From positions 28,064,919 through 28,128,918 of the forward strand of contig OZ038509.1 in the NCBI GenBank assembly GCA_964036315.1: a stretch of 64,000 nucleotides of DNA, in the 5' to 3' direction. Positions 21,110-31,713 of the stretch are shown piece by piece. Below the pieces are notes generated by a model. It saw only the letters and a list, made by a program, of their open reading frames with translations, did not search any database and had not been told where the DNA came from. Origin of the DNA: Acanthosepion esculentum (Eukaryota > Mollusca > Cephalopoda > Sepiida > Sepiidae). Every line of letters starts with the position of its first letter. The stretch's first letter is position 1. The position numbers were made by a program, and so were the translations under genes.

Positions 21110-21604
21110 TTTGTGTTGTGTGATTTCATTCACACTTTAGATTTACAACACCCCACACCCACCCAAATTCCAACTTGGACCAATCTGTCTAGCATCCCTT
21201 TGTACAAAGTGGAGCCATTTTTTTTCCCCAAAAAAATTCTGATGTTTTGTTTCTTTGTTTTGTGTGTTTCTTTGATTTCTTATCTGATAAAAGCAAGTGC
21301 TTTGTGTGGGATCTTCCTAAAACGCCTTTCATCTTTCTTTCTTGCTGTCTATTATGGATGAGTCGATGACAAGTGTCATTCACCTAGTCAAGCATTGGCT
21401 TGCTGGCTGTTGTTCAGCACACAAAAAAAAAAACAAAAAAAAACATATCTTAAATAACCTGGGTTGACATTCAGCACATAAAGATGACTACTGACATTTT
21501 TATCTACCTAATAAGTTAATGGAGCGCTAAAATGTATCCTGAATTTATTTTTATATTTGCCTGTCTCTTTATTACTGATAATATCAAATAAGCACATATT
21601 TGTC
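21110..21604. other. No gene recognised
   Basis: Unclassified. A-rich tract at 21421-21445. Confidence 0.5.
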
Positions 21605-21633
21605 TACATACATACATACATACATACATATAC

Positions 21634-21703
<70 letters not shown>
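21605..21703. repeat. (CATA)n, (TA)n, (CA)n compound microsatellite
   Basis: CATA units, then TATG, then TA from about 21643, then CA to 21703. Confidence 0.9.
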
Positions 21704-22356
21704 TCAATAAGCACACATTTTGAGGATTATTTTCATGTGTGGGGATATATATATCTTTTGAACTTTTCTTTATCCATTAAGTATTGTTGGTCTATTTTTT
21801 ACATTTTTAATATTGAGCACTTTCTTTATAAAAATCTGCTTTAGTGTGTGTGTGTGTGCGTGCGTGCATGCATGTGCCTGGACATGCAGACTGTCATGAT
21901 TATTTCTCCTTTTCATTGTTTTTCATGTCTCTTTATATTCTCTCTTTATTGGTTTTATACCTTTCTCTCTCTCTTTCAATTTTGAGTGTCAGAAATAAAT
22001 GTAGCAATTCAACATCTGCTTTTTTTTGTTTGTTTTTTTTTCAGACAATTACTGCTCTTATCAATTCTTGAACCTTCTAAAGCTTTCTTGAGTTTGGAAA
22101 ATGTAGATGTATTTCATATTTTTTACTTAGATAATTTTTTTTTTATTAATGATTAAATGATAAGGTAAATATATATGTTTTCACTTGAACATTATTTCAT
22201 TTTTCTTATTTGATTTGGTGGTATCTTAAATATTAGAGTGTTAATTATAGGAGTTTAGGTTTATAATTAAATTTTATTGATTGTTGTTTGAATTTGTACT
22301 TACATTCATACATTCAAATGCACACACAGATACACATATATATATATATATATACT
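21704..22356. other. No gene; simple repeats
   Basis: GT/GC-rich run 21845-21873, CT-rich run near 21960, CA/TA run 22320-22353. Nothing coding. Confidence 0.5.
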
Positions 22357-22486
22357 ATGTTTGTAATGCAATGTAAAATTTTGTGGTTTTATGAACTCAT
22401 CAGGCATGAACTATTGCACAGTTGTAATAGTTCATGTCTGATGAGTTGGTAAAACCACAAAACTTTAAGTTGCACTATGAACGTAG
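22357..22486. repeat. Hairpin with paired hammerhead-like cores
   Basis: Left arm 22357-22417 and right arm 22422-22486 are inverted copies. Each carries CUGAUGAG on the strand running outward from the centre, followed by AAAACCAC. Confidence 0.75.
22435..22474 (+). ncRNA. Hammerhead-like core, mutated
   Basis: TGT, CUGAUGA, bulged stem II GTTGG/CCAC, AAA in place of the GAA box (G12 changed), stem III ACT/AGT, GUU at the cleavage position, then GCA pairing with TGT. The changed G12 would be expected to abolish cleavage. Confidence 0.35.
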
Positions 22487-22689
22487 GTATATGTATATTT
22501 TTTAATATATACGTTTTAGTTCTGTCTAACCACATTGAACAGTTTTGTTTACACTTTAAATTAAGTAAATATTTATTCGCTTACCTGTGTATGCACACTA
22601 ATGCATGTATATACAGTTGCTAATATCTAATTATTTGGTTTATATTCACATCTACATATATTAGTTTTTTTTAATTGGTATCACCCCAT

Positions 22690-23060
22690 GCAAGGCAGTA
22701 AAGTCACTGAAACACAAGGGGTTACAGGATGTAGAGGGATTAGGAACAGAGACATTAATAATGAACGGGAAGAGGAAAGAGTAATCAGGAGGACAGTTGA
22801 TAGCAATTGACATTGCATTTAAATATTTGCAGATTGAAGTTGGCTGGAAAGCATGGAGCTGGAAGGCAGTTCCAAAAGCAAGGCAGTAAAGCCACTAACA
22901 CACAAGGGGTTACTGGGTGTGGAAGAATTAGGAACAGAAACATTAATAATGAGTGGAATGAGAAAAGAGTAATCAGGAGGACAGTAGATAGCAATTGACA
23001 TTGCATTTAAATTTTTGAAGATTAAAGTTGGCTGGAAAGCATGGAGCCGGAAGGGAGTTC
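22690..23060 (-). repeat. Tandem duplication of LINE 3' end, about 190 bp
   Basis: GCAAGGCAGTAAAG(T/C)CACT starts at about 22690 and 22879. Both copies continue through acacaaggggttac, attaggaacag, acattaataatga, gtaatcaggaggaca and gttggctggaaagcatggagc. Confidence 0.85.
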
Positions 23061-24415
23061 CACAAGTGAGAAGTGTGAGAAAAGAATGTTAACATAAAAG
23101 TTAATTGTAAATTGATGTGATCTCAATGCCAGTCTAGAACTGCACTTAAATTCAAAAAGCCTAGGCACCATAGCAAAGAGATCACCCAAACAATTACTGT
23201 AAAAGTATTTATAAAAAAGGGACTGAGAGGCAAAATTACGACGGTGGATAATTGACTGAAGCCGGGCCACCAGATCAGGACGAATAATATTGCTGATTCT
23301 TCTTTGGATCTTATCAAGGATCACCAGGTAAATAGCAGGGGCACTGGTTCATATGTGGCAACAATATTCAAAGCATGGGCGAATAGTAGACTTATAGATA
23401 TGTAAGACAGGCACTGGAGAGAAAAATTGTCTCACATGACACAGTGAACTGACTTTCTTAACAGCTGATCCAGCAGTGCATTCAATTTAGTCTTTCCACT
23501 GAGCTGAGAATGTTAACCTGAGGTGTAGTAAGTCACTTTTCTGGAGGTTAGCATCAGCCATGCTGATGGAAGGCAGCAAGGGGTCTCTCAGATGATTAAT
23601 AGAGGGAAGTTTAATTTTGGAGGTGTTAAAATTAACAAGCCATCTTTTTGCCCCAGTTAACGATGGACTTAAGGTCATTTTGGATACCAGCTGTCATTTT
23701 GACTGATGAGCCTTACTGTTGAGGTAGGTGTAAGTGTAGATGCCAAGTTGAAAGATGATGTCGTTGGAAAGGTCATTAATGAAAATTAAATTAATAACTG
23801 AGTAGGGCCAAGGATGAACCTCTGGGGTACACCTGCGTTAATACAAAAGGGTCAAGACATGTGGCTGTTCAGGATAACTTTCATTTTATGATTTGATAGG
23901 AAAGACTGGATCAGTCCAAAAAAGTATCCAGAGACATTGTAACTTTTCAGCTTTTGGAGAAGACCTCTATGCCAGACCCTGTTAAAGTAAAGGCTTTTGA
24001 GATATCCAATGCTACAGCCTGGGCTTCACTGTTTTTTTTTCTTTCTTTCTTTCTTACAGTAAGTTTCACCCTTTACAAGGCCTGAGGGCTACTTAAGGCA
24101 GAGGGTACGTTACAAGGCTGTTTGTGTGTTCAGGAGTGGAAGATAACAGTTAACTCTGGCATTGAACAGGTTAAGATTGTAGTGATCAGAAAAACATCCT
24201 GATGGGAGTTGGTACCACAGGGCAGTGGTTTACAGCAAAAGCTTTTCCAGTGGAAATTACTTCTCACCGATGAAATACAGATTGAATCTAGAGTATGATA
24301 GACTCTTTCCACAATTATCATCAGTACATCAGCAGTGGACCTGGAGAAACAAAAGCTATATTGCTTGTCTGGAAAAAGGCCCTGCAGTGAGATATGATGA
24401 ACCAATTTGACAATG
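22690..24415 (-). pseudogene. LINE family B copy, RT to 3' end, degenerate
   Basis: On the - strand, in order: GLFPDKQYSFCFSRSTADVL (near 24370), ALDISKAF (near 24000, RT motif A), INAGVPQ with ILGPT (near 23830, motif B), FINDLSNDI-like text, WLVNFNTSKIKLPSINHL (near 23640), CFEYCCHI-like text, ILDKIQRRISNIIRPDL (near 23310), FYKYFYSNC, and ELPSGSMLSSQL near 23030. The catalytic YADD region is not readable. A CTTT-rich and repeat-derived interruption lies at 24035-24110. The end is duplicated (next entry). Confidence 0.75.
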
Positions 24416-24703
24416 ATTAGGGCCTCTAGGAGTTTCCCAAAAAGAGGTAGAAGGCTAATAGGTTGATAGTCAGAAGAGTCAGATGGTTTTTAAAAACTAG
24501 AATAATAGTACAAATGCACACATGCAAACACATGCACCTGTGCCCCTATATTAATATATTAATTGATTAATGCTTAAATGGCAAAGTGTTTTTTTTTAAT
24601 CTGGCTTGGTGGTATTTCAAATGTTAGGGAATTAATTATGGGCAGTTACATTTATAGAGTATGTTTTTTTGTCATTTGAATATATGTATGTAACGTATAT
24701 AAT

Positions 24704-24739
<36 letters not shown>

Positions 24740-24865
24740 GTCCAAATGAAGAGAAAGAACAAACAGATTTAGAATCCAAAGTCTTTAGCATTTATATTTT
24801 TTAAAAGTGCTCAATACTAAGTAGAGCATAATATTTTTAATGATATTTTCACTTAAAAATATTTT
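24416..24865. other. No gene; CA/TA microsatellite
   Basis: CA then TA run at 24703-24740. The rest is AT-rich and unclassified up to the ribozyme candidate. Confidence 0.5.
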
Positions 24866-24932
24866 ACATTGCAACGCAGAAATTTCTATGTTTCGGGATT
24901 TAAAATTTTTTTATCCTGTCATCAGGCAATGT
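24866..24932 (-). ncRNA. Hammerhead ribozyme candidate (type I), best in window
   Basis: On the - strand: stem I ACATTGC pairs perfectly (7 bp) with GCAATGT after the cleavage site. Box 1 is CUGAUGA. Stem II is GGAT/ATCC around an AT-rich loop, with a CA/C mismatch at its base. Box 2 is GAAA. Stem III runs from AC to GT through the palindrome AGAAATTTCT, with one mismatch and one wobble. GUU sits at the cleavage position, between 24872 and 24873. All core residues are present. The base of stem II is the weak point. Confidence 0.6.
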
Positions 24933-25014
24933 TCGGTAACTTTTAATGAAAATGATTTACTTTTTGAAAGGCAATGTTTGGTAACTTTTGATGAAAATGA
25001 TTTACTTTTGAAAA
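24925..25014. repeat. 45-bp tandem duplication
   Basis: GGCAATGTT(C/T)GGTAACTTTT followed by ATGAAAATGATTTACTTTT twice, starting at 24925 and 24970. The first copy overlaps one strand of ribozyme stem I. Confidence 0.85.
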
Positions 25015-25090
25015 CAGAAAACAATACGTTTGCTTATTAAAGAGTTAAGTAGGAGGGGGGATCCAGATTTTAAAATCTTATGGGTATGTC

Positions 25091-25303
25091 TCTTTTGACT
25101 AATCAAAAGACAGGTTAAAGCTAAGAAAAGTTTAAAATATAGGTTAGATGGTGGAGGGGGTATTCATACATATCTTGGGGAGCTATCATATTAAGACACA
25201 ATACTTTTGGTTAAGAATATACATGTATGAATACCCCCAACATCTAACCTATATTTTTTAACTTTTCTTACCTTTGACCTGTCTTTTGATTAGTCAAAAA
25301 AGA
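25091..25303. repeat. Long hairpin, about 81-bp arms
   Basis: 25091-25171 and 25223-25303 are inverted copies (TCTTTTGACTAATCAAAAGA outward, TATTCATACAT inward) with a 51-bp loop. It abuts the start of the LINE fragment. No hammerhead core seen. Confidence 0.85.
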
Positions 25304-25304
25304 C

Positions 25305-25900
25305 AAATTGTCACTATCTTACTCACAATCTATCTTACACATTTATAAGTCTATCATTTGTCCAAACATTGAATATTGCTGGCACATCTGGTCAAGCACT
25401 TCTGCTTATGCATTTAGAGATTCTTTATAAAATCAAAAGAAGAATTTGCAATATTATTGGTCCTAACCTGGCATCTCAGCTTCAGTCACTTTCCCAATGT
25501 TGCAACACAGCTTCCCTGAGACTGTTCTATAAATATTTTCATGGTAATTGTTCTGATGAACTTTCCACTATGGTACCTAGACTTTACGAATTTAAGTGCC
25601 GTACTAGATTGGTAGCAAGGTCTCATCATTTTACAGTTGAAATGGCGAGATGTAACCGTAAGTTCAATGCTAACAGTTTCTTCTATCACACTTCTCGCTT
25701 GTGGAACTCTCTTCTGGCTTCTTGCTTTCCAGTCAGTTTTGATCTTCAAAAATTTAAATGTAAAAAGCAATTGTTATCTTCTGTCTTCTTAGTTTCTGTT
25801 CTTTTATTGTTCTCTTTTCTTAATGTTTTTTTTCTTATATTCTTTCACACTTAGTAACTCCTTGCACCTTAGTGGCTTTATTGCTTTATTTCTAATTTAA
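25305..25900 (+). pseudogene. LINE family B C-terminal fragment
   Basis: Frame from about 25345 reads YKSIICPNIEYCWHIWSS, ILYKIKRRICNIIGPNLASQ, FYKYFHGNCSDELSTMVPRL, SRLWNSLLASCFPVSFDL and KFKCKKQLL. Same family as 19315-19880. 5'-truncated, and nearly open for 161 codons (25369-25854). The 3' UTR has CTCCTTGCACCTTAGTGGCT. Confidence 0.8.
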
Positions 25901-26201
25901 TCATGCCTGCACTTGTATTTTGTCCACAGCAGTAGTTTAATCTTTGTTTCTTTGATTAAGGTACTCTCCATGCTACCTACACTTGTCTGATGAAACACTG
26001 ATTTTCTTTTTTTTCCAAAGATCTTTTTGAACTTGGATCTTCATCTTTGCTGTTCTGGTCAGTCTTTCTCTTCAGTCTTTCTCGTGTTATCTGCAAAATA
26101 AAAATGCTAAGTTCTCTTGAGTCTTACAACGAAACAATACAAACTCTTGCTCTGACATTTGTCTTTTAGGTAAATCTAATATATACAATTTTCATTTCCA
26201 G

Positions 26202-26376
26202 CACCAGGCAATGTGTCGGCATGGAGAAGCTTGGAAGGATAGCCTCAGATACAGACGGCCTGACTTGGAGAGAATGTCAGGCTTGCGCCGCATCACTCTT
26301 AACAACAATCCCTTGATTGGAGATCATGGTGCCCTAGTTTTAGCTGAAGCACTCCGCGATGACCTATGGCTTAAAG
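26202..26376 (+). CDS. CEP78: CEP78 exon (leucine-rich repeat region), exon 1 of 5 seen
   Basis: CEP78 is a centriolar protein that acts at mature centrioles, helping ciliogenesis and centrosomal ubiquitin-ligase control. This exon opens in phase 0 after the acceptor ttcatttccAG and ends in phase 1 at donor GTAACT. It reads [75 protein letters not shown] and DLWL are signatures of vertebrate CEP78 between leucine-rich repeats. Intact with no stops. The preceding exons, encoding the N-terminal repeats, were not recognised in 1-26200. Confidence 0.93.
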
Positions 26377-26574
26377 GTAACTTTGAAACCCTACATATTT
26401 CTTATTTATGCAGTGTTTTTTTTTTGCAGGGGGGGAGGTTCTAAATAGGTATCTGTATATAATTTCCTTTTTTTTTTTCTTTTTTTTTTCATACTTGATA
26501 ATAGTTTATTCATTTGCATATCATTGTGGTCTACTATTCCTAGATATTCTCTTAAACACTGCACATTATTAAAA

Positions 26575-27115
26575 AAAATGACTTGTGAGAAGTTTAAGTA
26601 GATTCATTTCCATAGCACTAACTAAAAAGCCAGGTGCAAATGAATGTGAACTCCATCAGACAATTAGCCTAATGAGCCACATAAGAAAACTCATCATCCG
26701 AATTCTGATGAATAGAGCGTGCAGCAGAATCAGACCGGAGATAGGACAAGAACAGTGTGGTTTTTTTAAACAAGGAATGTGGCATTTATGCTCAGAATGA
26801 TATCAAATAGGACAATACAAATGCAAAAGGATGTATATCTATGTTTTATAGATTATGCAAAAGTGTTTGATAAAGGAGGTTACAAAGTACTGTTGGAACT
26901 GCTAGGTTACCTTAACATACTTGGGAAGGATATTAGAATAACCAAGTACCTCTCCTGGCAGAAATCCGCCTGCATACAGATAGAAAATGAGTTCAGCAGA
27001 TATACAAAAATAGAAAGGGGTGTAAGACGAGGGTGTGTCTTCTTATTGGACTTCTTCAACATGTACAGCGAGGTAATTCTGACATATTGATAACAGACAC
27101 AAGGAATCCCCACAT
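26575..27115 (+). pseudogene. LINE family A RT fragment, copy 1
   Basis: Frames broken by small shifts read SHIRKLIIRILMNRACSRI, RPEIGQEQCGF, VYLCFIDYAKVFDKGGYK (RT motif A), then NEFSRYTKIERGVRRGC (motif B entry), stopping near 27090. The style is that of jockey-like non-LTR retrotransposons common in molluscs. Motif C is absent because copy 2 begins. Confidence 0.8.
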
Positions 27116-27124
27116 AATGAAGTG

Positions 27125-28480
27125 AAAAGAAAGTGATGATATACTGGAAGATCTAACAAGATCTATTTTCATAGCACTGCCAGAGAAACCAGGTGCAAAT
27201 GAATGTGAACTCCAGTGGACAATCAACCATATAACAGATCTCATAATGCAAATTTTGATCAATAGAGCATGCAGCAGAATCAGACTGGAAATAGGACAAG
27301 AATAGTGTGGGGTCGTCAAAGACACCGGAACAAGGAATGCAATATTTATGCTTAGAATGTTATCAGAAAAGAGCAATACAAATGCAGAAAGATGTGTACC
27401 TGTGTCTTATAGATGACACAAAGGTGTTCAATAAAGTATGCTACAAAGACAACCTTAACATATTTGGGAAGGATATTAGAACAACCCAGAACCTATACTG
27501 GCAGCAAACTGCACACATAGAAATAGAAAATGAAGTCAGTAAATATACAAAAATAGAAAGTGGTGTGAGACAAGGATGCGTCTTGTGACCACACATATTC
27601 AGTCAATACAGTGAGGCGATTCTGAGAGAATTAAATGTCTTACCAGAATTCAATATTGGCAGGCAACAATCTTAAGAACATAAGATATGCAGATAACACT
27701 GTCTTGATAGCAGACATGGAAAGAAAACTACAAAAGCTTCTACAGAAGGTAGTGAAAGAAAGGAAGAAGAAAGGACTAACCATCAATTGCAAGAATATAG
27801 AATGCATGGTTGTTAGCAAAACGGACAGCCTAACATACAGTTTACAAATTGGGGATACCAAAATTAAACAAGTGAAACCATTTAAATCTCTGGGAAGTGT
27901 TTTAACAGAGGATGGAACGTGCGAAACTGAAATCTGAAGGTGCCTTGGGATAGCAAAAGAAACCTTCTAAAAGCTAAGCAAAGGATTAAGAAACAGGAAA
28001 AAAATTTTTAGAAACTAAGTAAAATGTACTGAACTGTTACATAATATCATTCCTCTGGGATGGTAGTGAATGCTGGATCATATCCTCCTAGATGAAGGAT
28101 ATACTTGAAGCAACAGTAGTTTGACAGAAGGATGCCGAGAATACAATAGACTGCACATGTGAGCAATGACAATGTTTTAGAGAAAATTGTAACAAAAATG
28201 ACCTTTATCCTTATCATCTGAAAGAGACAGTTAAAATTTCTAGGAAACATAATGAGGAAAGAGGGCTTGGAAAATTTGATACTCACAGGACATATTGAAA
28301 GTGAGAGGGATAGAGGAAAACAAAACATAACCTACCTAGCGAGCTTGAGTAAATGAATGTCAGAGCAGGGTTCAGGAGAAACAAAAGATAAAATTTATTA
28401 AGAGCTATAAATGATAGGAAATTGTGGAGAGCTATGATCACCAATGTCCTGAGAGGACATGGCACATAGAAAAAGAATTG
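27125..28480 (+). pseudogene. LINE family A RT fragment, copy 2
   Basis: Restarts at the same point as copy 1 (GANECEL, NRACSRIRLEIGQE) and runs further: LMLRMLSE-like text, VYLCLIDDTKVFNKVCYK (motif A), YTKIESGVRQGCVL (motif B), IRYADNTVLIADMERKL (motif C with YADN instead of YADD), GLTINCKNIECMVVSK, then KSLGSVLTEDG. The 3' part decays. 28180-28470 matches the antisense fragment at 19975-20335 and the tail at 51050-51185. Two truncated copies in the same orientation suggest nested or duplicated insertion. Confidence 0.82.
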
Positions 28481-28909
28481 ATCTTGCCTCTTTAGTTGTA
28501 AGTTATTCTCTGTAGTTGAGTTCTTTAATGTTACAAACATTATCAGAATCTGTTTATTGGTTGGTGGCATCATTGGTGATTGTTTCATGGAAGATCCTTA
28601 AAAATATTTGTTAAAACAGCATCTTGCTCAATCAACAGAGTGACAGCACTTCACCAAGCAACAGAAAAATGTTCCCTGAGAGGAAATTTCAAAAATGTTA
28701 AATACTGCCTAACTGTTAAATCCACTTTGACAGGAAGAGAAATAAGCTACTGCCACTGCTTAGAAGACACATCCCTTAAGCTGGGGAGTGGAAGCTTTCC
28801 TAGAATTGGAAGACTCCTGCCACTGACTCTTGTAGATTTGGAATATTTAATGACATTTATTTTTAGAATTGATTTTTTAAAAAAATATTATTCTGATAGA
28901 TTTTTATCA
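28481..28909. other. Unassigned; open frame of 111 codons
   Basis: A + frame at 28580-28915 (start MFHGRSLKIFVKTASC) has no motif I recognise and is followed directly by a fold-back element. Probably chance or an old repeat. Confidence 0.3.
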
Positions 28910-29161
28910 CTTTAAACGTTATTTTTAGTGGAAACTCGTATTTGAGTAGGTGCTTCATTTACTTATTAAACAGAAGATTTATTTATTTTTGCCTACTGGC
29001 TTGCAAGATACCGGTTCAAATCCTGCCAAAGAAAGCATGTTTTTCTTTAATAAGATTTCTTGGACATTCAGGCCGGTAGGTAAAAATAAATAAATATCCT
29101 CTTCATATGGAGCACCTCCTCAAATGTGAGTATCCACTAAAAGTAACGTTTAAAGTGATAA
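28910..29161. mobile_element. Fold-back MITE with tRNA B-box-like centre
   Basis: Ends TTTAAACGTTATTTTTAGTG and the complement at 29140-29161; arms about 90-100 bp. The centre holds CTTGCAAGATACCGGTTCAA followed by ATCC, so GGTTCAAATCC is a perfect pol III B box. A second copy, same ends, lies at 36043-36273. Confidence 0.75.
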
Positions 29162-29348
29162 AAATGACATGCATGTAAATTTTAACTTAAATTTACTTGA
29201 GCAAAACTGAACAACATGTCGGCCAGACTGTTGTAATAAAAACAACAAAGATTAGGATACCAGTCTAATATGAACATTATTATTTCCCTCTGAATTTCAG
29301 TTCTTATTCCAAACATTTTCAAGCTTCAAACATTGTTTTCAATTTCAG

Positions 29349-29462
29349 CTCTTGACCTGCAAGGCTGTGGAATCTCAAAAGTGGGTGCCAAAGCTTTTAG
29401 TGATATGTTATCATATAACACGACTTTAGTCGTCTTAGATGTTCGAGCTAATCCCATGATTG
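29349..29462 (+). CDS. CEP78: CEP78 exon 2 of 5 (leucine-rich repeats)
   Basis: Acceptor tttcAG, phase 1 in and phase 1 out at GTAAGT. Joined to the previous exon it gives ALDLQGCGISKVGAKAFSD, MLSYNTTLVVLDVRANPMI. It carries the LDLQ-CGIS and NTTLVVLD repeats that are conserved nearly verbatim in vertebrate CEP78. 114 bp, intact. Confidence 0.94.
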
Positions 29463-29734
29463 GTAAGTCAGTCTGTTTCATATTTTAATCATCTATAAAC
29501 TGTTTTTCTATATTTACAGTAAATCTACAATCTAAAGCTGCCCAATATAATGGATTTCAGTCTATTTCATATTTTACTCATTATAGCAGATCTGTTATTT
29601 CTAGTTCTGAAGTCATTAATAATGTAAATTGGATTTGATCTTTCTTTTTTAATCATCAGCATTTTTTGAAATGAAGTCTAAATTAAATCTTATTTCAGAG
29701 AACATAGGTTAACATGATATATTTTAGGTAAGGT

Positions 29735-29900
29735 GTCTACGGAGTTGAATCATCCTCATTTCCTTTCTATTCCAAATGTTAGAGCCTTTTCCCAAGAACT
29801 GCTACTTTGTAGGACAGACTCCCATGTGGATACTCCCTGGAACACTACAATCTTAATCTCTACAAGTCAAGGGTCAATTGATATCAATCTTCCTTAAACA
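29735..29900 (+). pseudogene. LINE C-terminal fragment
   Basis: Contains HPHFLSIPN, FSQELLLC and a WNTTILISTSQGS-like end, corresponding to 18570-18740. Only the terminal segment remains. Confidence 0.55.
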
Positions 29901-29904
29901 TATT

Positions 29905-30112
29905 TGTTCTGGGTATGATGATAAACTACATCTGGTAGCAAGGCCTCTGATCTTGAGGAGCGTGGAATCACCTCTTTATTGTTGTTGTTCCAAGGTTCAC
30001 CCTGACCCAGGGTGGTAGCAGCTTTTGTAATATAAAAATACATTAGAAAAATTGCCAGAAATACATTTTTATAATAAAAAAAATAAAAAAACTTCAGCAA
30101 TACACTATTGGA
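29905..30112 (+). mobile_element. SINE-like element with minisatellite core, copy 3 (truncated)
   Basis: TTCTGGGTATGATGATAAAC, AGCAAGGCCTCTGATC and GGGTGGTAGCAG match the family head. Only three or so aaaaattgccagaaatac/acttcagcaatacac units remain, and the tail is missing. Confidence 0.7.
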
Positions 30113-30384
30113 AAAAAAGAAAAAAAAAGAAATTTCAGATCAATGTACTTCAGTGTTAATAGGCTTACCCCAATAAACACTCATTATTCTCTTCAGTTGA
30201 GGATTTACTTGGGGGCGGGGGCTAATTATTATTTCCTTTTAGATTTAGTCTTTTTTATTTCAGTTTTATACATTATATATATTTATGATACAAAGAATTT
30301 GCTGGGAAAATTTGAGACAGAACATTTTTCAAATAAATGAAAGACATAATTGTCTCTCTAAAATTGTGATATCACAGGTTGGGC

Positions 30385-30870
30385 TAATTAAATGTGGTTT
30401 TACAATAAGAATGCATTGGAAAAGACAAAGGGATTGTCAGTGGTCAGGAATGGATGCAAGCATTACTGATATAATAAGGCTATTATATGTATAATCGAAA
30501 TGCATTGTTAATGATTTTACTATAGGAATGCATTGCAAATGAGGAAAAAAGGGATTGTCAGTGGTCAGGAATGAATGCAAGCATTACTGATAGAATAGAG
30601 CTATTATATGTATAATGTAAATGCATTGCTAATGATTTTACTATAGGAATGCATTGCAAATGAGGAGGAAAGGGATTGTCAGTGGTCAGGAATGAATGCA
30701 AGCATTACTGATAGAACAGGGCTATTATATGTATAACGTAAATGCATTGCTAATGATTTTACTATAGGGATGCATTGCAAATGAGGAGGAAAGGGATTGT
30801 CAGTGGTCAGGAATGAATGCAAGCATTACTGATAGAATAGAGTTATAATGTAAATGCATTGTAAATGTTG
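30385..30870. repeat. 121-bp satellite, 4 copies
   Basis: GGGATTGTCAGTGGTCAGGA recurs at about 30430, 30551, 30672 and 30793 (121 bp apart). It is the reverse complement of the array at 47797-48475. Confidence 0.92.
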
Positions 30871-31052
30871 AAGTAAGTTATTGTCTATTCAAGCATGCTA
30901 AATATAGATCTATTATTTGTTGCCAAATTACATCATCTGTTCAGTCAATACTTTCCAGACTGTGGAAACATGATTGAAATTTGAAACCGTGTTTAACATG
31001 AATTAATTTATTTTCAAAATTATATTTGTTTTGCTTTCTTTTTCTCTTGTAG

Positions 31053-31132
31053 ATCGATCAATTATTCATAGCATCATAGAACAAGTAATGCTGAATTCGA
31101 AAGCCATTGACACAGAAAACTCAGAACCCCAA
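31053..31132 (+). CDS. CEP78: CEP78 exon 3 of 5
   Basis: Acceptor cttgtAG, donor GTGAGT, phase 1 to 0, 80 bp. It encodes DRSIIHSIIEQVMLNSKAI, DTENSEPQ and completes the last leucine-rich repeat helix (compare the vertebrate IDHSMMKAVIKKVLQN segment). Position, phase and the D-S-(I/M)-x4-(I/V)-x2-V-(M/L)-x-N pattern fit. Confidence 0.88.
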
Positions 31133-31650
31133 GTGAGTCAAACCTTCTTGTTTACACTTGGCTTTCCTTGTATTTTTACTTCAAGTTTTTGCGAAGATTT
31201 CGTAACAAAAGATTTAAAATTTTTTTTTTTTTTTTTTAACCTTTCTTTCATTTTCCCAAGTATTTTCAATCTTATCCAATATCATATTCAGGAGTAAAAA
31301 TATTGCAGGTTGAGTATTTTTAAAACATTAATAATAAAAAAATTTAAACTGTGTTACCTCCCTTACATATTCTTAATGTAAATTCACTATAATGTGGAAT
31401 GTGTTTCATGCACATTTACAAAAAAATTCACAATTATCAATTACATTAATTTTTTTGTCTCAGCAATTTACTCCTGAAGATGATCTTGTATGAGATTGAA
31501 AGTACTTGAGAAAATAAAAGATAATAAACAAAATTATGTCATCTTTCTTACTCAGTTTTGTGACAGCATTAAGAAATTGATCCATGAGTTTGAGAGGATT
31601 AAAAAAAAAATAAATAGACATGTCTAAATTATTCAACCAAACATGCTTGA
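31133..31650. other. Intron, no element recognised
   Basis: Poly-T at 31220-31238. AT-rich otherwise. Confidence 0.5.
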
Positions 31651-31665
31651 ATATATATATATATA

Positions 31666-31710
<45 letters not shown>
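31651..31710. repeat. TA/TG microsatellite
   Basis: TA, a short TG block, then TA. It abuts the Penelope 3' fragment. Confidence 0.9.

Positions 31711-31713
<3 letters not shown>

Noticed and set aside
28580..28915. 111-codon + frame as a host exon
   Set aside because: No acceptable splice sites at matching phase with the CEP78 exons, and no CEP78 similarity.
30385..30870. CRISPR-like array of regular repeats
   Set aside because: The whole 121-bp unit is repeated with no unique spacers, so it is a satellite. The same holds for the 112-, 148-, 169- and 56-bp arrays.
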